NCBI RefSeq assembly: GCF_901905185.1
Contig: NZ_CABFMQ020000084.1
Span: forward strand, 1-55,790
DNA length: 55,790 nucleotides
Reading direction: 5' to 3'
Source of the DNA: Methylocella tundrae
GTDB lineage: Bacteria; Pseudomonadota; Alphaproteobacteria; Rhizobiales; Beijerinckiaceae
Within the stretch, counting starts at the first letter, position 1; each line of letters begins with the position of its first letter. The position numbers and the translations under genes are program-made. Shown here piece after piece: positions 39,272 through 47,492 of the stretch. The notes beneath the pieces are model-generated. The model was not told the DNA's origin. It was given only the letters and a program-made list of their open reading frames with translations, and made no database searches.

Positions 39272-40287
39272 CTCTCCGCCTCAGGCGCTTTGTGCCAGTT
39301 ACCACGGGCCATAGTTTGGCGCGGGGCAGACCGGACGCCGGAGGCCATCGTGGCCTCTTTATCGCCGTTGAGCGGGATCTTGAGGTAGCGCTTGCCATTG
39401 TCCTCCGGTTCTGGGAGGCGGCCTCCGTTTATATTGACCTGAAGAGAGGGCAGGATGAGGTGAGGCGCGGTGAGCGTGTGGTCACGTTCGTTACGCATCT
39501 TGACGAATGCATCCTCGCCAACTCCGCCGCGAAGATGAATGTTGCCGGCGCGCTCCTCCCCGACGCTGGTTTCAAAAACGAAAGCGTCGCGTCCCGGCGC
39601 TTTGTAATCATGGCAGAGAAAAAGCCTTGTCTCGTCGGGCAGCCTCAGCAATCGCTGGATCGACCGATACAGCTCGCGTGCGTCGCCCCCGGGAAAATCA
39701 GCACGGGCGGTTCCGTAGTCGGGCATGAACAAAGTGTCGCCGGTAAATACCGCGTCGCCCACCACGTAAGCGAGATCGGCCGGCGTGTGACCTGGAACCG
39801 CAAGCGAAATCGCCGAAAGGTCTCCGATCGCGAAACCGTCCCCGTCGTCGAACAGAACGTCGAACTCCGAGCCATCCTTAGCGAACTCTGTTCCCGCGTT
39901 GAAAAGTTTGCCGAAGGTATTCTGGACGTGAAGAATGTTGCGGCTGATCGCAATTTGTCCGCCGATTTGCCTTTGCAGATAAGACGCGGCGGAAAGGTGG
40001 TCGGCATGCGCGTGCGTCTCGAGCAGCCATTCAACCGTCAAGCCTTGCGAACGCACATAGGCGATGATGGCGTCGGCCGAGCGATAGGAAATCGTGCCCG
40101 AGGCGGGATCGAAATCAAGAACGCTGTCGATGACGGCGGCCCTGGCGCTGGCGGGATCGAGGACGAGATGGGTTGCGGTGAAAGTCGCTTCGTCGAAAAA
40201 GCTCCGAACCACAGGCCGCGCCGTATTGTCCCGCCGGCTGTTCAGGATTAGCAGAGAGGCTTGATCGAGAATCCAGTCCGTCGTCAT
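39268..40287 (-). CDS. MBL-fold persulfide dioxygenase-like (Blh/ETHE1 type)
   Basis: 339 residues from ATG 40287 (GAGGAAC upstream); an earlier in-frame start at 40344 looks unconserved. The metal motif THAHADHLSA (His92, His94, Asp96, His97) and downstream VPGHTPADLAYVVGD and FTGDTLFMPDYGTARADFPG match the Blh/ETHE1-like persulfide-dioxygenase group. These oxidise glutathione persulfide to sulfite using iron and O2. Followed by a TauE/SafE exporter. In some alphaproteobacteria a BigR repressor controls the pair; none was found here. Confidence 0.9.
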   Translation of the reverse strand: MTTDWILDQASLLILNSRRDNTARPVVRSFFDEATFTATHLVLDPASARAAVIDSVLDFDPASGTISYRSADAIIAYVRSQGLTVEWLLETHAHADHLSAASYLQRQIGGQIAISRNILHVQNTFGKLFNAGTEFAKDGSEFDVLFDDGDGFAIGDLSAISLAVPGHTPADLAYVVGDAVFTGDTLFMPDYGTARADFPGGDARELYRSIQRLLRLPDETRLFLCHDYKAPGRDAFVFETSVGEERAGNIHLRGGVGEDAFVKMRNERDHTLTAPHLILPSLQVNINGGRLPEPEDNGKRYLKIPLNGDKEATMASGVRSAPRQTMARGNWHKAPEAER

Positions 40288-40393
40288 TGTTCCTCGCTCG
40301 CGCCGAAGAGTTCCTTGTCGTCTCCAGTTCGGACTGGAACGCAAAGAGCCTCGGCGCCGACATCGAAAAGTGTTTGCTGAAGGAGCGTGTGAC

Positions 40394-40843
40394 TCAGTAA
40401 GAGTTGTAAGGCAGGAACTTGCCGGACAGGACGACGCGAACCCGGTCGCCTTTGAGATCAGGCTCGCGTTCGATGTTCATGGAAAAGTCGATGGCGCTCA
40501 TGATGCCGTCGCCGAACTCTTCTGAGATGAGCTCCTTGATCGTCGTCCCGTAGACGGAGACGATTTCGTACCAGCGGTAGATCAAGGGATCGGTCGGGAT
40601 AGCGCTCGGCAATGATCCTCTGTAGGGCGCGATCTGTAGCCACGCGACGGCTTCGTCTGGAAGCCCGAACAATTTACCGATTGTCTCGGCCTGTTCCTTG
40701 GAGAATGTCATCTGCCCGAGGCATCCCGCCGTGGTCCACTCTTTGCTCAGGTTTACTGCCTTGGCGACGCTCGCCCAGGTTAGCTTTCTTTCGACCTTGG
40801 CCGCAAGGATCATCTTCGTGACATCGGTGCGATCGGCAATCAT
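40394..40843 (-). CDS. cynS: Cyanase (cyanate hydratase)
   Basis: 149 residues. It converts cyanate plus bicarbonate to ammonia and CO2. The N-terminal helical domain contains KLTWASVAKAVNLSKEW. The catalytic C-terminal part has IYRWYEIVSVYGTTIKELI and FGDGIMSAIDFSMNI, where Arg90, Glu93 and Ser116 correspond to the active-site Arg, Glu and Ser of E. coli CynS. End KFLPYNSY is typical. It is the last gene of a transport and redox operon, 26 bases after the ABC ATPase gene. All motifs intact. Confidence 0.96.
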   Translation of the reverse strand: MIADRTDVTKMILAAKVERKLTWASVAKAVNLSKEWTTAGCLGQMTFSKEQAETIGKLFGLPDEAVAWLQIAPYRGSLPSAIPTDPLIYRWYEIVSVYGTTIKELISEEFGDGIMSAIDFSMNIEREPDLKGDRVRVVLSGKFLPYNSY

Positions 40844-40869
40844 ATCCAGTCTCCAGTGTGTTGCGTTGT

Positions 40870-41817
40870 CTATTGGGCGGCGATGGGGAGCGCGCTCCCG
40901 TCGAGAGTCCCAAATCCGTCTTCGTCAACGCCGGGGCGCACGATCAGCGGCCCTGTACGCTCGCTTCCGACGTTCGCGGCGGCGTTTTCCTGCTGGATCG
41001 TCTTCGAGCGGCGGACGAGGAAATCGACCAGATGATTTCGGATTCGGTAGAATTGTGGATCATGATGCATCGTCGCCCGAGCCCGGTTGCGGGGCATCGT
41101 GTTGACGACGATTTCGGCGATCCGGGCGTGCGGGCCATTGCTCATGAGCAGGATTCGATCGGCCAATAATATCGCCTCGTCGACGTCGTGGGTAATCATG
41201 AAAACAGTCTGGCGCGAAGCGGCGCAGATCCGCAGCAATTCGTCCTGTATGACGCCGCGCGTCAGCGCATCGAGAGCCCCAAAGGGTTCATCAAGCAGCA
41301 GCATTTTGGGCTCAACCGAAAAGGCCCGCGCGATGCCGACCCGCTGCTTCATGCCGCCGGAAAGCTCAAATGGTTTTTTGTTGGCGGCCGCAGACAGTCC
41401 GACCATCGCAATGAAGCGCGCGCCATGGGCGCCTATCTGCACACGCGTCCAATCGGGATGGCGCGAGCGGACCGCAAAGGCGATATTGTCCGCAACAGTC
41501 AACCAGGGTAGCAGCGCGTGACTCTGGAATACGACGCCACGATCGAGACCCGGCCCGGTAATCTCCTTTTCGTCCATGATGACGCAGCCTTCGCTCGCCT
41601 CTTCAAGACCGGCCAACACATTGAGGATTGTGCTTTTGCCACAGCCGGAGTGGCCGATGACGCAGACGAACTCGCCGCGATCGATCGCGAAGCTGACGTT
41701 CTCGAAAACAGGAGGCATATCGGCCCGATATCGCTTCGAGACGCCATCCACCTTTAGGAAGGGTCTGTTCGCGAAGGCAGACACGGCGTATGCGTCTTCT
41801 CGCCCCTTATTCCGCAT
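40870..41817 (-). CDS. cynD: ABC transporter ATPase of the nitrate/cyanate/taurine type
   Basis: 315 residues. Walker A GHSGCGKST, Q-loop VVFQSHALLPWLTV, signature LSGGMKQRVGIA and Walker B KMLLLDEPFGALD with the H-loop MITHDVDEAILLADRI. It belongs to the NrtD/SsuB/TauB group. It starts 11 bases inside the permease gene and precedes cynS, as in the cyanobacterial cynABDS arrangement. A C-terminal extension of about 50 residues after the ATPase core is unassigned. Confidence 0.9.
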   Translation of the reverse strand: MRNKGREDAYAVSAFANRPFLKVDGVSKRYRADMPPVFENVSFAIDRGEFVCVIGHSGCGKSTILNVLAGLEEASEGCVIMDEKEITGPGLDRGVVFQSHALLPWLTVADNIAFAVRSRHPDWTRVQIGAHGARFIAMVGLSAAANKKPFELSGGMKQRVGIARAFSVEPKMLLLDEPFGALDALTRGVIQDELLRICAASRQTVFMITHDVDEAILLADRILLMSNGPHARIAEIVVNTMPRNRARATMHHDPQFYRIRNHLVDFLVRRSKTIQQENAAANVGSERTGPLIVRPGVDEDGFGTLDGSALPIAAQ

Positions 41818-42676
41818 AGGTCACTGCCTTCTGAAGTTGGCCAAAGAGTAGATCGAGAGTCATGCCGACGAGGCCGATGAGCAGGACGGCGAAGATCACA
41901 TTGGCGATAGAAAGATTGTTCCACTGGTTCCAGACGAAATAGCCGATGCCGGTTCCGCCGATCAGCATTTCACCGGCGACGATAACGAGCCAGGCGATGC
42001 CCATCGAGATCCGCATGCCGGTGATGATAGTCGGCGCGGCGGCCGGCAGGATGACGAGGAACGCTTTGCGGAACTGGCCGACCTCGAGCGTCTTTGCGAC
42101 GTTGAGCCAATCCTTGCGAACGCCGGCGACGCCGAAAGCCGTGTTGATCAGTATCGGCCAGATCGAACATATGAAGATCACGAAGATACCGGATATTGAC
42201 GAGTCACGGATCGTGTAGAGCGCGATCGGCATCCAGGCGAGCGGCGATATCGGCTTAAGGACCTGAATGAAAGGAGCGAAGGCGTGATAGATCAGAGGCG
42301 ACATGCCGATAGCAAAGCCAAGCGGGATCGCGACAAGGACGGCGATCAGATAGCCTAACGCCACGCGCCCCAGCGAATAGGCGAGTTGCAGCCCGATCCC
42401 TTTGTCGTTAGGCCCATTATCATAGAACGGATGGCGCAACTGTTCCGCGGCGACCACGAAGAACTGCGCCGGCGTTGGAAAGCCGTTGACCTTGGCGTCG
42501 CCGCTCTCAGCCTCCGATTTCATGCCCATCAGCTCGGCGTATTCGGCCTGCGCGAGCGTCATCGCCGCCTGCTTCGCGGCCGGTCCGGAGCTCGTGGCGA
42601 TCTGCCAGACGGCAAGGAGCGCCAAAAGAAGAGCCAATGAGAGAATTGCCGCCCTGAGGCGAAGAGCGTTGTCCAT
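41807..42676 (-). CDS. cynB: ABC transporter permease of the nitrate/cyanate type
   Basis: 289 residues. A membrane segment at about 9-26, a loop, then about five spans with the binding-protein-dependent permease signature around IFVIFICSIWPILINTAFGV and the EAA-like loop VRKDWLNVAKTLEVGQFRKA. NrtB/CynB class. Overlaps the ATPase gene by 11 bases and lies 18 bases after the substrate-binding-protein gene. Confidence 0.9.
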   Translation of the reverse strand: MDNALRLRAAILSLALLLALLAVWQIATSSGPAAKQAAMTLAQAEYAELMGMKSEAESGDAKVNGFPTPAQFFVVAAEQLRHPFYDNGPNDKGIGLQLAYSLGRVALGYLIAVLVAIPLGFAIGMSPLIYHAFAPFIQVLKPISPLAWMPIALYTIRDSSISGIFVIFICSIWPILINTAFGVAGVRKDWLNVAKTLEVGQFRKAFLVILPAAAPTIITGMRISMGIAWLVIVAGEMLIGGTGIGYFVWNQWNNLSIANVIFAVLLIGLVGMTLDLLFGQLQKAVTYAE

Positions 42677-42694
42677 GGGGAGGGTCCTTGTGCG

Positions 42695-44095
42695 TCAGCT
42701 TCGTTTGATGGCGAAGCCGTCGAGATAGGCCGCTGGCTGAGCGGGATCGAAGGTTCTCCCCATGACGTCGAATGACCGATAACCTGACGTCAGGGCGTCT
42801 GCGTCGGCGCCTATGTCAAGCTGCTTCATCAGGCGCCGCGCGTCGGTCAAGAGGAAGACCTGTTCGGCGAGCTTGTTGTAGTCGATATGCTCCTTGACAT
42901 AGCCCCAACGCTTCATTTGCGTCAGCATCCACGTCGCCATCGAATACCAAGGAATTGGATCGAAGCCGGATCGATCGGGCTCGTTGCGGACATTGCCGAG
43001 ACCGTCGGCATATCGGCCTGTCAGGGCTTGTCTCACCACGATCTCGGGCTGGTTCAGATATTGCGCCGGCGAAATCGCCTTCGCAATATCCGCGCGGTTT
43101 GCCGGGCTGTTGGCAGCGGCCGAGGCTTTCAACATCGCGCGCATGAGGGCGGCGAAGGTGTTGGGATTTTTCTCGATGAAAGCGCTCGATGCGCCAAAAG
43201 CGCAGCAAGGATGGCCGTTCCATATGTCCTTGGAGAGAATATGAATGAAACCGATTTCGTCATAAATGGCGCGCTGGTTGAACGGCTCCGGACCGAGGAA
43301 TCCGTCGATGTTGCCCGCGCGAAGATTAGCGATCATTTCTGCTGGGGGCGTGATCCGTAGCTGAACGTCGTGATCGGGATCGATTCCGTGTTCGGCGAGA
43401 TAGTATCGCAAAAGGAAATTATGCATCGAATATTCAAAGGGAATTGCGAACTTCATTCCCTTCCAGTTCTTCGGATTGCGGTTGTCGCGATGCTTCAGCG
43501 CGAGCGTGATCGCCTGCCCATTGATGTTCTCCATGGCGGCGACGCGCATCGGTTGCGGCGACGAGCCGAGTCCCATCGTGATCGCGAGCGGCATCGGCGC
43601 AAGGAAATGGGAGGCGTCGAGTTCGCCGTTCAGCATCTGGTCCCGGACGAGAGCCCAGCCGGCCGTCTTGGACAGGGTGACGTTGAGGCCCTGTTCGCGA
43701 TAGAAACCCATCGGAACGGCCATGATGAGGGGCGTCGCGCAACTGATCGGTATAAATCCAATCTTCAGCTCCCTCTTCTCGATCGGCCCCCGCGCTTCCG
43801 CCGCCATCGCGGTTAGTGCGGAGATCGGCACGACGCTAGCGATCGCCGCCATGGCGCTGGCTTTGCCGACCGCCGAGAGAAATTTGCGGCGCAGCGCGTC
43901 ATTGGGAAAAAGCGCCTTGACCGCCGCCGCCTCGACGACGTCACAAGTCAGCGCCTCAGGGTCGCCGGCGCGGCGGCTTCCCGCCTTCGCCAGCTCTGCG
44001 TCATGATCGGGCTGGCTATCATGCGCCCCGCAGCAGCAGCGTCCGAGCGCAACCTCTGCATCAAAGGGCCGATAGATATTGTCGTCGCCGTGCAT
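42695..44095 (-). CDS. cynA: Nitrate/cyanate-type ABC substrate-binding protein (CynA/NrtA/CmpA)
   Basis: 466 residues. The core from about 108 (ELKIGFIPISCATPLIMAVP, GFYREQGLNVTLSK, NGQAITLALKHRDNRNPKNWKG) is the NrtA/CmpA/CynA fold. A Tat-like signal (ALRRKFLSAVGKASAM, Arg69-Arg70) lies unusually far from the N-terminus; it is preceded by a 68-residue extension with a CCCGAH cysteine block (Cys20-22). Such extensions occur in related alphaproteobacterial proteins. Which anion is bound cannot be read directly; the cyanase gene downstream favours cyanate. Gap of 98 bases to the rubredoxin-reductase gene. Confidence 0.88.
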   Translation of the reverse strand: MHGDDNIYRPFDAEVALGRCCCGAHDSQPDHDAELAKAGSRRAGDPEALTCDVVEAAAVKALFPNDALRRKFLSAVGKASAMAAIASVVPISALTAMAAEARGPIEKRELKIGFIPISCATPLIMAVPMGFYREQGLNVTLSKTAGWALVRDQMLNGELDASHFLAPMPLAITMGLGSSPQPMRVAAMENINGQAITLALKHRDNRNPKNWKGMKFAIPFEYSMHNFLLRYYLAEHGIDPDHDVQLRITPPAEMIANLRAGNIDGFLGPEPFNQRAIYDEIGFIHILSKDIWNGHPCCAFGASSAFIEKNPNTFAALMRAMLKASAAANSPANRADIAKAISPAQYLNQPEIVVRQALTGRYADGLGNVRNEPDRSGFDPIPWYSMATWMLTQMKRWGYVKEHIDYNKLAEQVFLLTDARRLMKQLDIGADADALTSGYRSFDVMGRTFDPAQPAAYLDGFAIKRS

Positions 44096-44193
44096 CTCTT
44101 GGGCTCCAGGTTTAGCGCTCGGCTCGATCGGTTTGCATCTATTGGCTCAACGATCTATCGATCATTATGCGTCCTGGGCTCCGCCACTGCGCC

Positions 44194-45519
44194 TCATGCC
44201 GCCAGTCGCGATGTGAGTTCACCATTTTGCCACTGCTCCATGACGAGCCGCTCGGTGTCGTCTTCCACGATGCGCCACTCGCCGTCCGGATGCGGCGTCC
44301 CGTACATGACGAGCGGCATCGAGCGCGTCTTCAAGCGGATCACCGGCGAGCGATGATCGTAGCCCTGGTGCGCCTTGCCAAGCAGATGATGCGCGATGGC
44401 GTCGGCCTGTTTGGCGATGGGCTCGATGAAGCGGCATGGCGAGCCATTGATGCTGATGCAGTCTCCGAGGGCGTAGATGTCGGGCGCGCTTGTGCGCAGC
44501 GTGAGCCTGTCGACGACGACGCCGCGATCGAATACGAGGCCGGCGTTGCGGGCAAGCCGCGATTGCGTGACCAATCCTGTCGCCGCGATCAGTTCATCGG
44601 CGTCGATCTTGCGCCCACATTGCGTGAAGATGCTCAAGCCATCGCCGGCGCGGTCAACCGCACTTACCTCGATCGGACCGATGAAGCGGACGCCGAGGGA
44701 TTCGAGGCATGTCCGCAGCCGCCGCGAGGCGTATTCTGGAAGCAGTCCGGCAAGCGGTCCGGCGTCTCTGCAAAGGAGCGTGACGCTGTGTCCGCTGCGC
44801 GCAATATCTTCGGCCAGTTCGCAGCCAATCATGCCGGCGCCGACGATCGCGACCTGCTTGGGACGGTCGGCGAGCCGGCGCTGCAACCCTGACCAGGCCT
44901 CCAGATCGTTGACGCGCCAGCAAAGATCCGCCGGCAAAGTTGATGGCAGGGACGGACGGGCGCCTTGCGCAAGGATGAGGTGCGTGTAGCGCAGCGTCCC
45001 ACGCGTCGTGCGCAATTGATGTTGCGCGGGAGAAATTCCGACGGCGAAAGAGCCGCTCAGCAGCCCCACGCCGAGACGCTCCGCAATATCAGATCCAAGC
45101 TCGCGGCGAAGCGTCTCGGCCGATGATCCTCGAGCCATCGCGCCCGAGAGTTCAGGCTTGTTGTAGGCGTCCCCGGCACAGGCGGTGACGAGAGCAATCG
45201 GCTTCGTCACATCGAGCGCCCGGATGGCTTCGGCCACCGCCCAGCCAGCCGCGCCGGCTCCGACAATCACGACGCCGATGTCTCTTGATCCCGACGACGC
45301 AGGAGCCAGCGCTGGCGCCTCGCGTCGGACAAAGAGTTCAAAATCGGTCTTCGTGACGCCGCAGAGCGGACACGCCCAATCATCGGGGATGTCCTCGAAG
45401 CGCGTGCCAGGCGCGAGACCGCTGTCCGGGTCGCCCAAAGCTTCGTCATAGATCACTCCGCAGGCGCGGCAGATGTATTGGCGCCAAGGCAAAAGATCTT
45501 GCGTGGGATCTTCATTCAT
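44194..45519 (-). CDS. Rubredoxin-rubredoxin reductase fusion flavoenzyme
   Basis: 441 residues. Residues 10-65 are a complete rubredoxin: [17 protein letters not shown] (Cys17, Cys20) and [15 protein letters not shown] (Cys50, Cys53). A linker leads to a two-dinucleotide-fold FAD/NAD(P)H oxidoreductase with [17 protein letters not shown] and [20 protein letters not shown], and the FAD-binding DIYALGDC near the end. It can pass electrons from NAD(P)H via FAD to its own iron site and on to an acceptor oxygenase. The start at 45519 (MNEDP) overlaps the upstream flavoenzyme stop by 4 bases, so the two are co-translated and probably partners. Confidence 0.92.
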   Translation of the reverse strand: MNEDPTQDLLPWRQYICRACGVIYDEALGDPDSGLAPGTRFEDIPDDWACPLCGVTKTDFELFVRREAPALAPASSGSRDIGVVIVGAGAAGWAVAEAIRALDVTKPIALVTACAGDAYNKPELSGAMARGSSAETLRRELGSDIAERLGVGLLSGSFAVGISPAQHQLRTTRGTLRYTHLILAQGARPSLPSTLPADLCWRVNDLEAWSGLQRRLADRPKQVAIVGAGMIGCELAEDIARSGHSVTLLCRDAGPLAGLLPEYASRRLRTCLESLGVRFIGPIEVSAVDRAGDGLSIFTQCGRKIDADELIAATGLVTQSRLARNAGLVFDRGVVVDRLTLRTSAPDIYALGDCISINGSPCRFIEPIAKQADAIAHHLLGKAHQGYDHRSPVIRLKTRSMPLVMYGTPHPDGEWRIVEDDTERLVMEQWQNGELTSRLAA

Positions 45520-46652
45520 GCGGGAAGCACCTCTTGAGAAAGTCGCGCCATCTCCCAGCGCAGATGTTTGATCGCCGGCGTCACGATGGCGACGAAATGC
45601 GCTTCTCGGACCCGGCGCTGAGGCGCCGCTGAGGCGAGATAACCTTTCGCGCCCTGATGGAGCAGAGACGATTGCGATGCGCGCAACGCCAGTTCCGAAC
45701 ACTGGACGCGGGCGTCGAGGACGTCGAGAAGGTAGTCTTTCGACCCGTCGTAAGGCGTTTCGGCAAGCTTCATCACCCGCGCGCCGAGGTCGTCGAATTC
45801 CGCCTGCAGTTCATCGGGCCGGTCGCTGAGATGCTGGTTGACATGCCCGAGCGCGGGCTCGACTTCTCGGATCGAATCGATGCTTCCTTGCACGACGCCC
45901 ATTCCCATGCCCGCCTGCAAAAGGACGAAGACCGCGCGGATTTCTGCGATCAGCGGCCGCGCCGGGTCGGCGACGAGATCGTCGTCGCCGACGAAATAAT
46001 CCTTGAGCCCGATCCCGAAAGTGCTCGTCCCCTCCATCCCCGAGAATGTCGGGCAGGACCGCAGAACGACGCGCTCATCGCAGCGTAGGATGAAAAGAAT
46101 CTCATGTGACCGTTCGCCGTTCCTATAAACTCCGGCCACGGCGCCGCAATATTGACCCGGCCCGATGTGGCTGACCCAAGGCAGCGACCCGTTGACGCAA
46201 TAGCCGCCAGGAACCTTCTCGGCCCGCAGCAGCATAGGCTCGATGCCGGCCAGCGCCTTCATCGGATTTGATAGCGCCGTGCCGCCGAAGGTCAGTCCTC
46301 GGGCATGCTGATCGAGGGCTGTTCCGTTTAGCGCCGGATTGCCGGAGCGCTCCATATAGAGACCGCAGACGGCATGCGCCCACATCAGGAAGCCGGTCGC
46401 GCCACAGGACCGGCTTACCGCCTGCGCCGCTTTGATGGCGAGGGCGACGTTATTGCCGTGGCAATCGAGATGGGCGCCCAGAGCTCCAGCCTGGCCAAGG
46501 GAGCCCATGATGTCGAGCGGATAATAGCCGTGATCTATGCGGGTCGCGGCGGCCTTCAAAGGGCCTTTGGCGATCGCGATCGTCCCATCGATGACGGCGG
46601 CTGCGCTCCACTCGGTCTGATCGTGAGGCGTCAAAGCCATGGCGCTGTTCAT
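45516..46652 (-). CDS. Acyl-CoA-dehydrogenase-family flavoenzyme (possible FMN/FAD monooxygenase)
   Basis: 378 residues of the acyl-CoA dehydrogenase fold: N-terminal helical domain to about 115, a beta domain with [20 protein letters not shown] near 180, and the C-terminal four-helix bundle. Members near DszC/SfnB lack the CoA-dehydrogenase base and act as flavin monooxygenases or dehalogenating/desulfurising enzymes. I cannot place this one more closely. Coupled (ATGA) to the rubredoxin-reductase gene, which may feed it electrons. GGAGG precedes ATG 46652. Confidence 0.8.
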   Translation of the reverse strand: MNSAMALTPHDQTEWSAAAVIDGTIAIAKGPLKAAATRIDHGYYPLDIMGSLGQAGALGAHLDCHGNNVALAIKAAQAVSRSCGATGFLMWAHAVCGLYMERSGNPALNGTALDQHARGLTFGGTALSNPMKALAGIEPMLLRAEKVPGGYCVNGSLPWVSHIGPGQYCGAVAGVYRNGERSHEILFILRCDERVVLRSCPTFSGMEGTSTFGIGLKDYFVGDDDLVADPARPLIAEIRAVFVLLQAGMGMGVVQGSIDSIREVEPALGHVNQHLSDRPDELQAEFDDLGARVMKLAETPYDGSKDYLLDVLDARVQCSELALRASQSSLLHQGAKGYLASAAPQRRVREAHFVAIVTPAIKHLRWEMARLSQEVLPA

Positions 46653-46686
46653 TCGAAACCTCCGGCGGGATCGACTTGAGAGCGAC

Positions 46687-46709
46687 GGGAAGCCCGCGGA
46701 CAGCTTCCC
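46687..46709 (-). other. Intercistronic hairpin between osmC-like and flavoenzyme genes
   Basis: GGGAAGC and GCTTCCC form a perfect 7-bp stem with a 9-base loop in the 67-base gap. No T-run follows in the minus direction, so it is more likely a processing or stability element than a terminator. Confidence 0.45.
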
Positions 46710-46719
46710 TGGCGCTTAA

Positions 46720-47274
46720 TCAGTCGGCAAGACCGATGCTGAACGGGATTGGATTGCGCATGGTGTTCGCGACCGGCGAATACATGTTCGCCTGCTTGAC
46801 GATGGCGTCGAGTTCCTCGCGGATGGCGTCGCCTTCGATTGCGACTTTGACGCGGATCTCCTGGAAGCCCATTTGCGCGGGCTGCATTTGCGCGCCGCCG
46901 GCGCCCCACGCCGCTGGATTGCCGATGTCACCTTCGAGGAAGAGCTCCAGCCGAGAAAGCCTGACGTTCTTCCAGGTGGCGACGGCCGTGATCCCGACCG
47001 CAAGACATCCGCCAAGCGCCGACAACACAATCTCTCCTGGCGCCGGCGCCGTGTCCTGACCGAAGAGATACAGCGGCTCGTCGACGACAACCGGCTGGTG
47101 TGAGCCGACGTAGCTGAGGGTGCGATATTGCCCGTCGGAGACCGTGTGGACAACATTCGTGCCGCGTCTTTTCGGATCGGCCCGTCCCTTTTCGGCGAAG
47201 GCCATGAGGCCATCGCGATCGATCGGCCGCAAATAAGCCTTGGCGGTCGTCTGCGTTTCTGTTGCGGCGTCCAT
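46720..47274 (-). CDS. OsmC-family protein, second catalytic Cys replaced
   Basis: 184 residues from ATG 47274 (AAGGGA upstream); a longer in-frame start at 47346 overlaps the sigma-54 promoter, so it is unlikely. OsmC fold with PGEIVLSALGGCLAVGITAV carrying the first Cys, then a C-terminal block YSPVANTMRNPIPFSIGL, where Ohr/OsmC peroxidases have a Cys-Pro (CPV); here it is Ser-Pro. Classic thiol-peroxidase chemistry is thus doubtful. It is the promoter-proximal gene of the sigma-54 operon. Confidence 0.88.
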   Translation of the reverse strand: MDAATETQTTAKAYLRPIDRDGLMAFAEKGRADPKRRGTNVVHTVSDGQYRTLSYVGSHQPVVVDEPLYLFGQDTAPAPGEIVLSALGGCLAVGITAVATWKNVRLSRLELFLEGDIGNPAAWGAGGAQMQPAQMGFQEIRVKVAIEGDAIREELDAIVKQANMYSPVANTMRNPIPFSIGLAD

Positions 47275-47334
47275 CGGGCGTCCCTTCAATATGTCCAGAT
47301 TGAAAGAGTGTGAAATGCACTCGGACATAGTGTT

Positions 47335-47350
47335 ATCAAAGGACATGCCA
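47335..47350 (-). promoter_or_regulatory. Sigma-54 (-24/-12) promoter candidate
   Basis: On the minus strand TGGCATG-TCCT-TTGAT matches the sigma-54 consensus TGGCACG-N4-TTGCW, with the invariant GG at -24 and correct spacing, but GA rather than GC at -12. It lies about 60 bases upstream of the osmC-like start and directly downstream of a sigma-54 activator gene. Confidence 0.6.
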
Positions 47351-47432
47351 GACGCTACGGTTCTGCATATATACTAGAATAATCAATATGTTGACTGAAA
47401 TTTCGCGAAAGCACTATTCGGAAAAAATCTAC

Positions 47433-47459
47433 ACAATGTAAACAATGTCGACAATTTGT
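47433..47459. promoter_or_regulatory. Iterated ACAATGT half-sites, candidate activator binding sites
   Basis: ACAATGT at 47433-47439 and 47442-47448, then ACAATTTGT at 47451-47459, start every 9 bases, about 90 bases upstream of the sigma-54 promoter candidate. Position and periodicity suit enhancer binding by the NifA-like activator. Confidence 0.5.
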
Positions 47460-47492
47460 TGATATTTCAGATACATAATCCGCTTAACCGCC

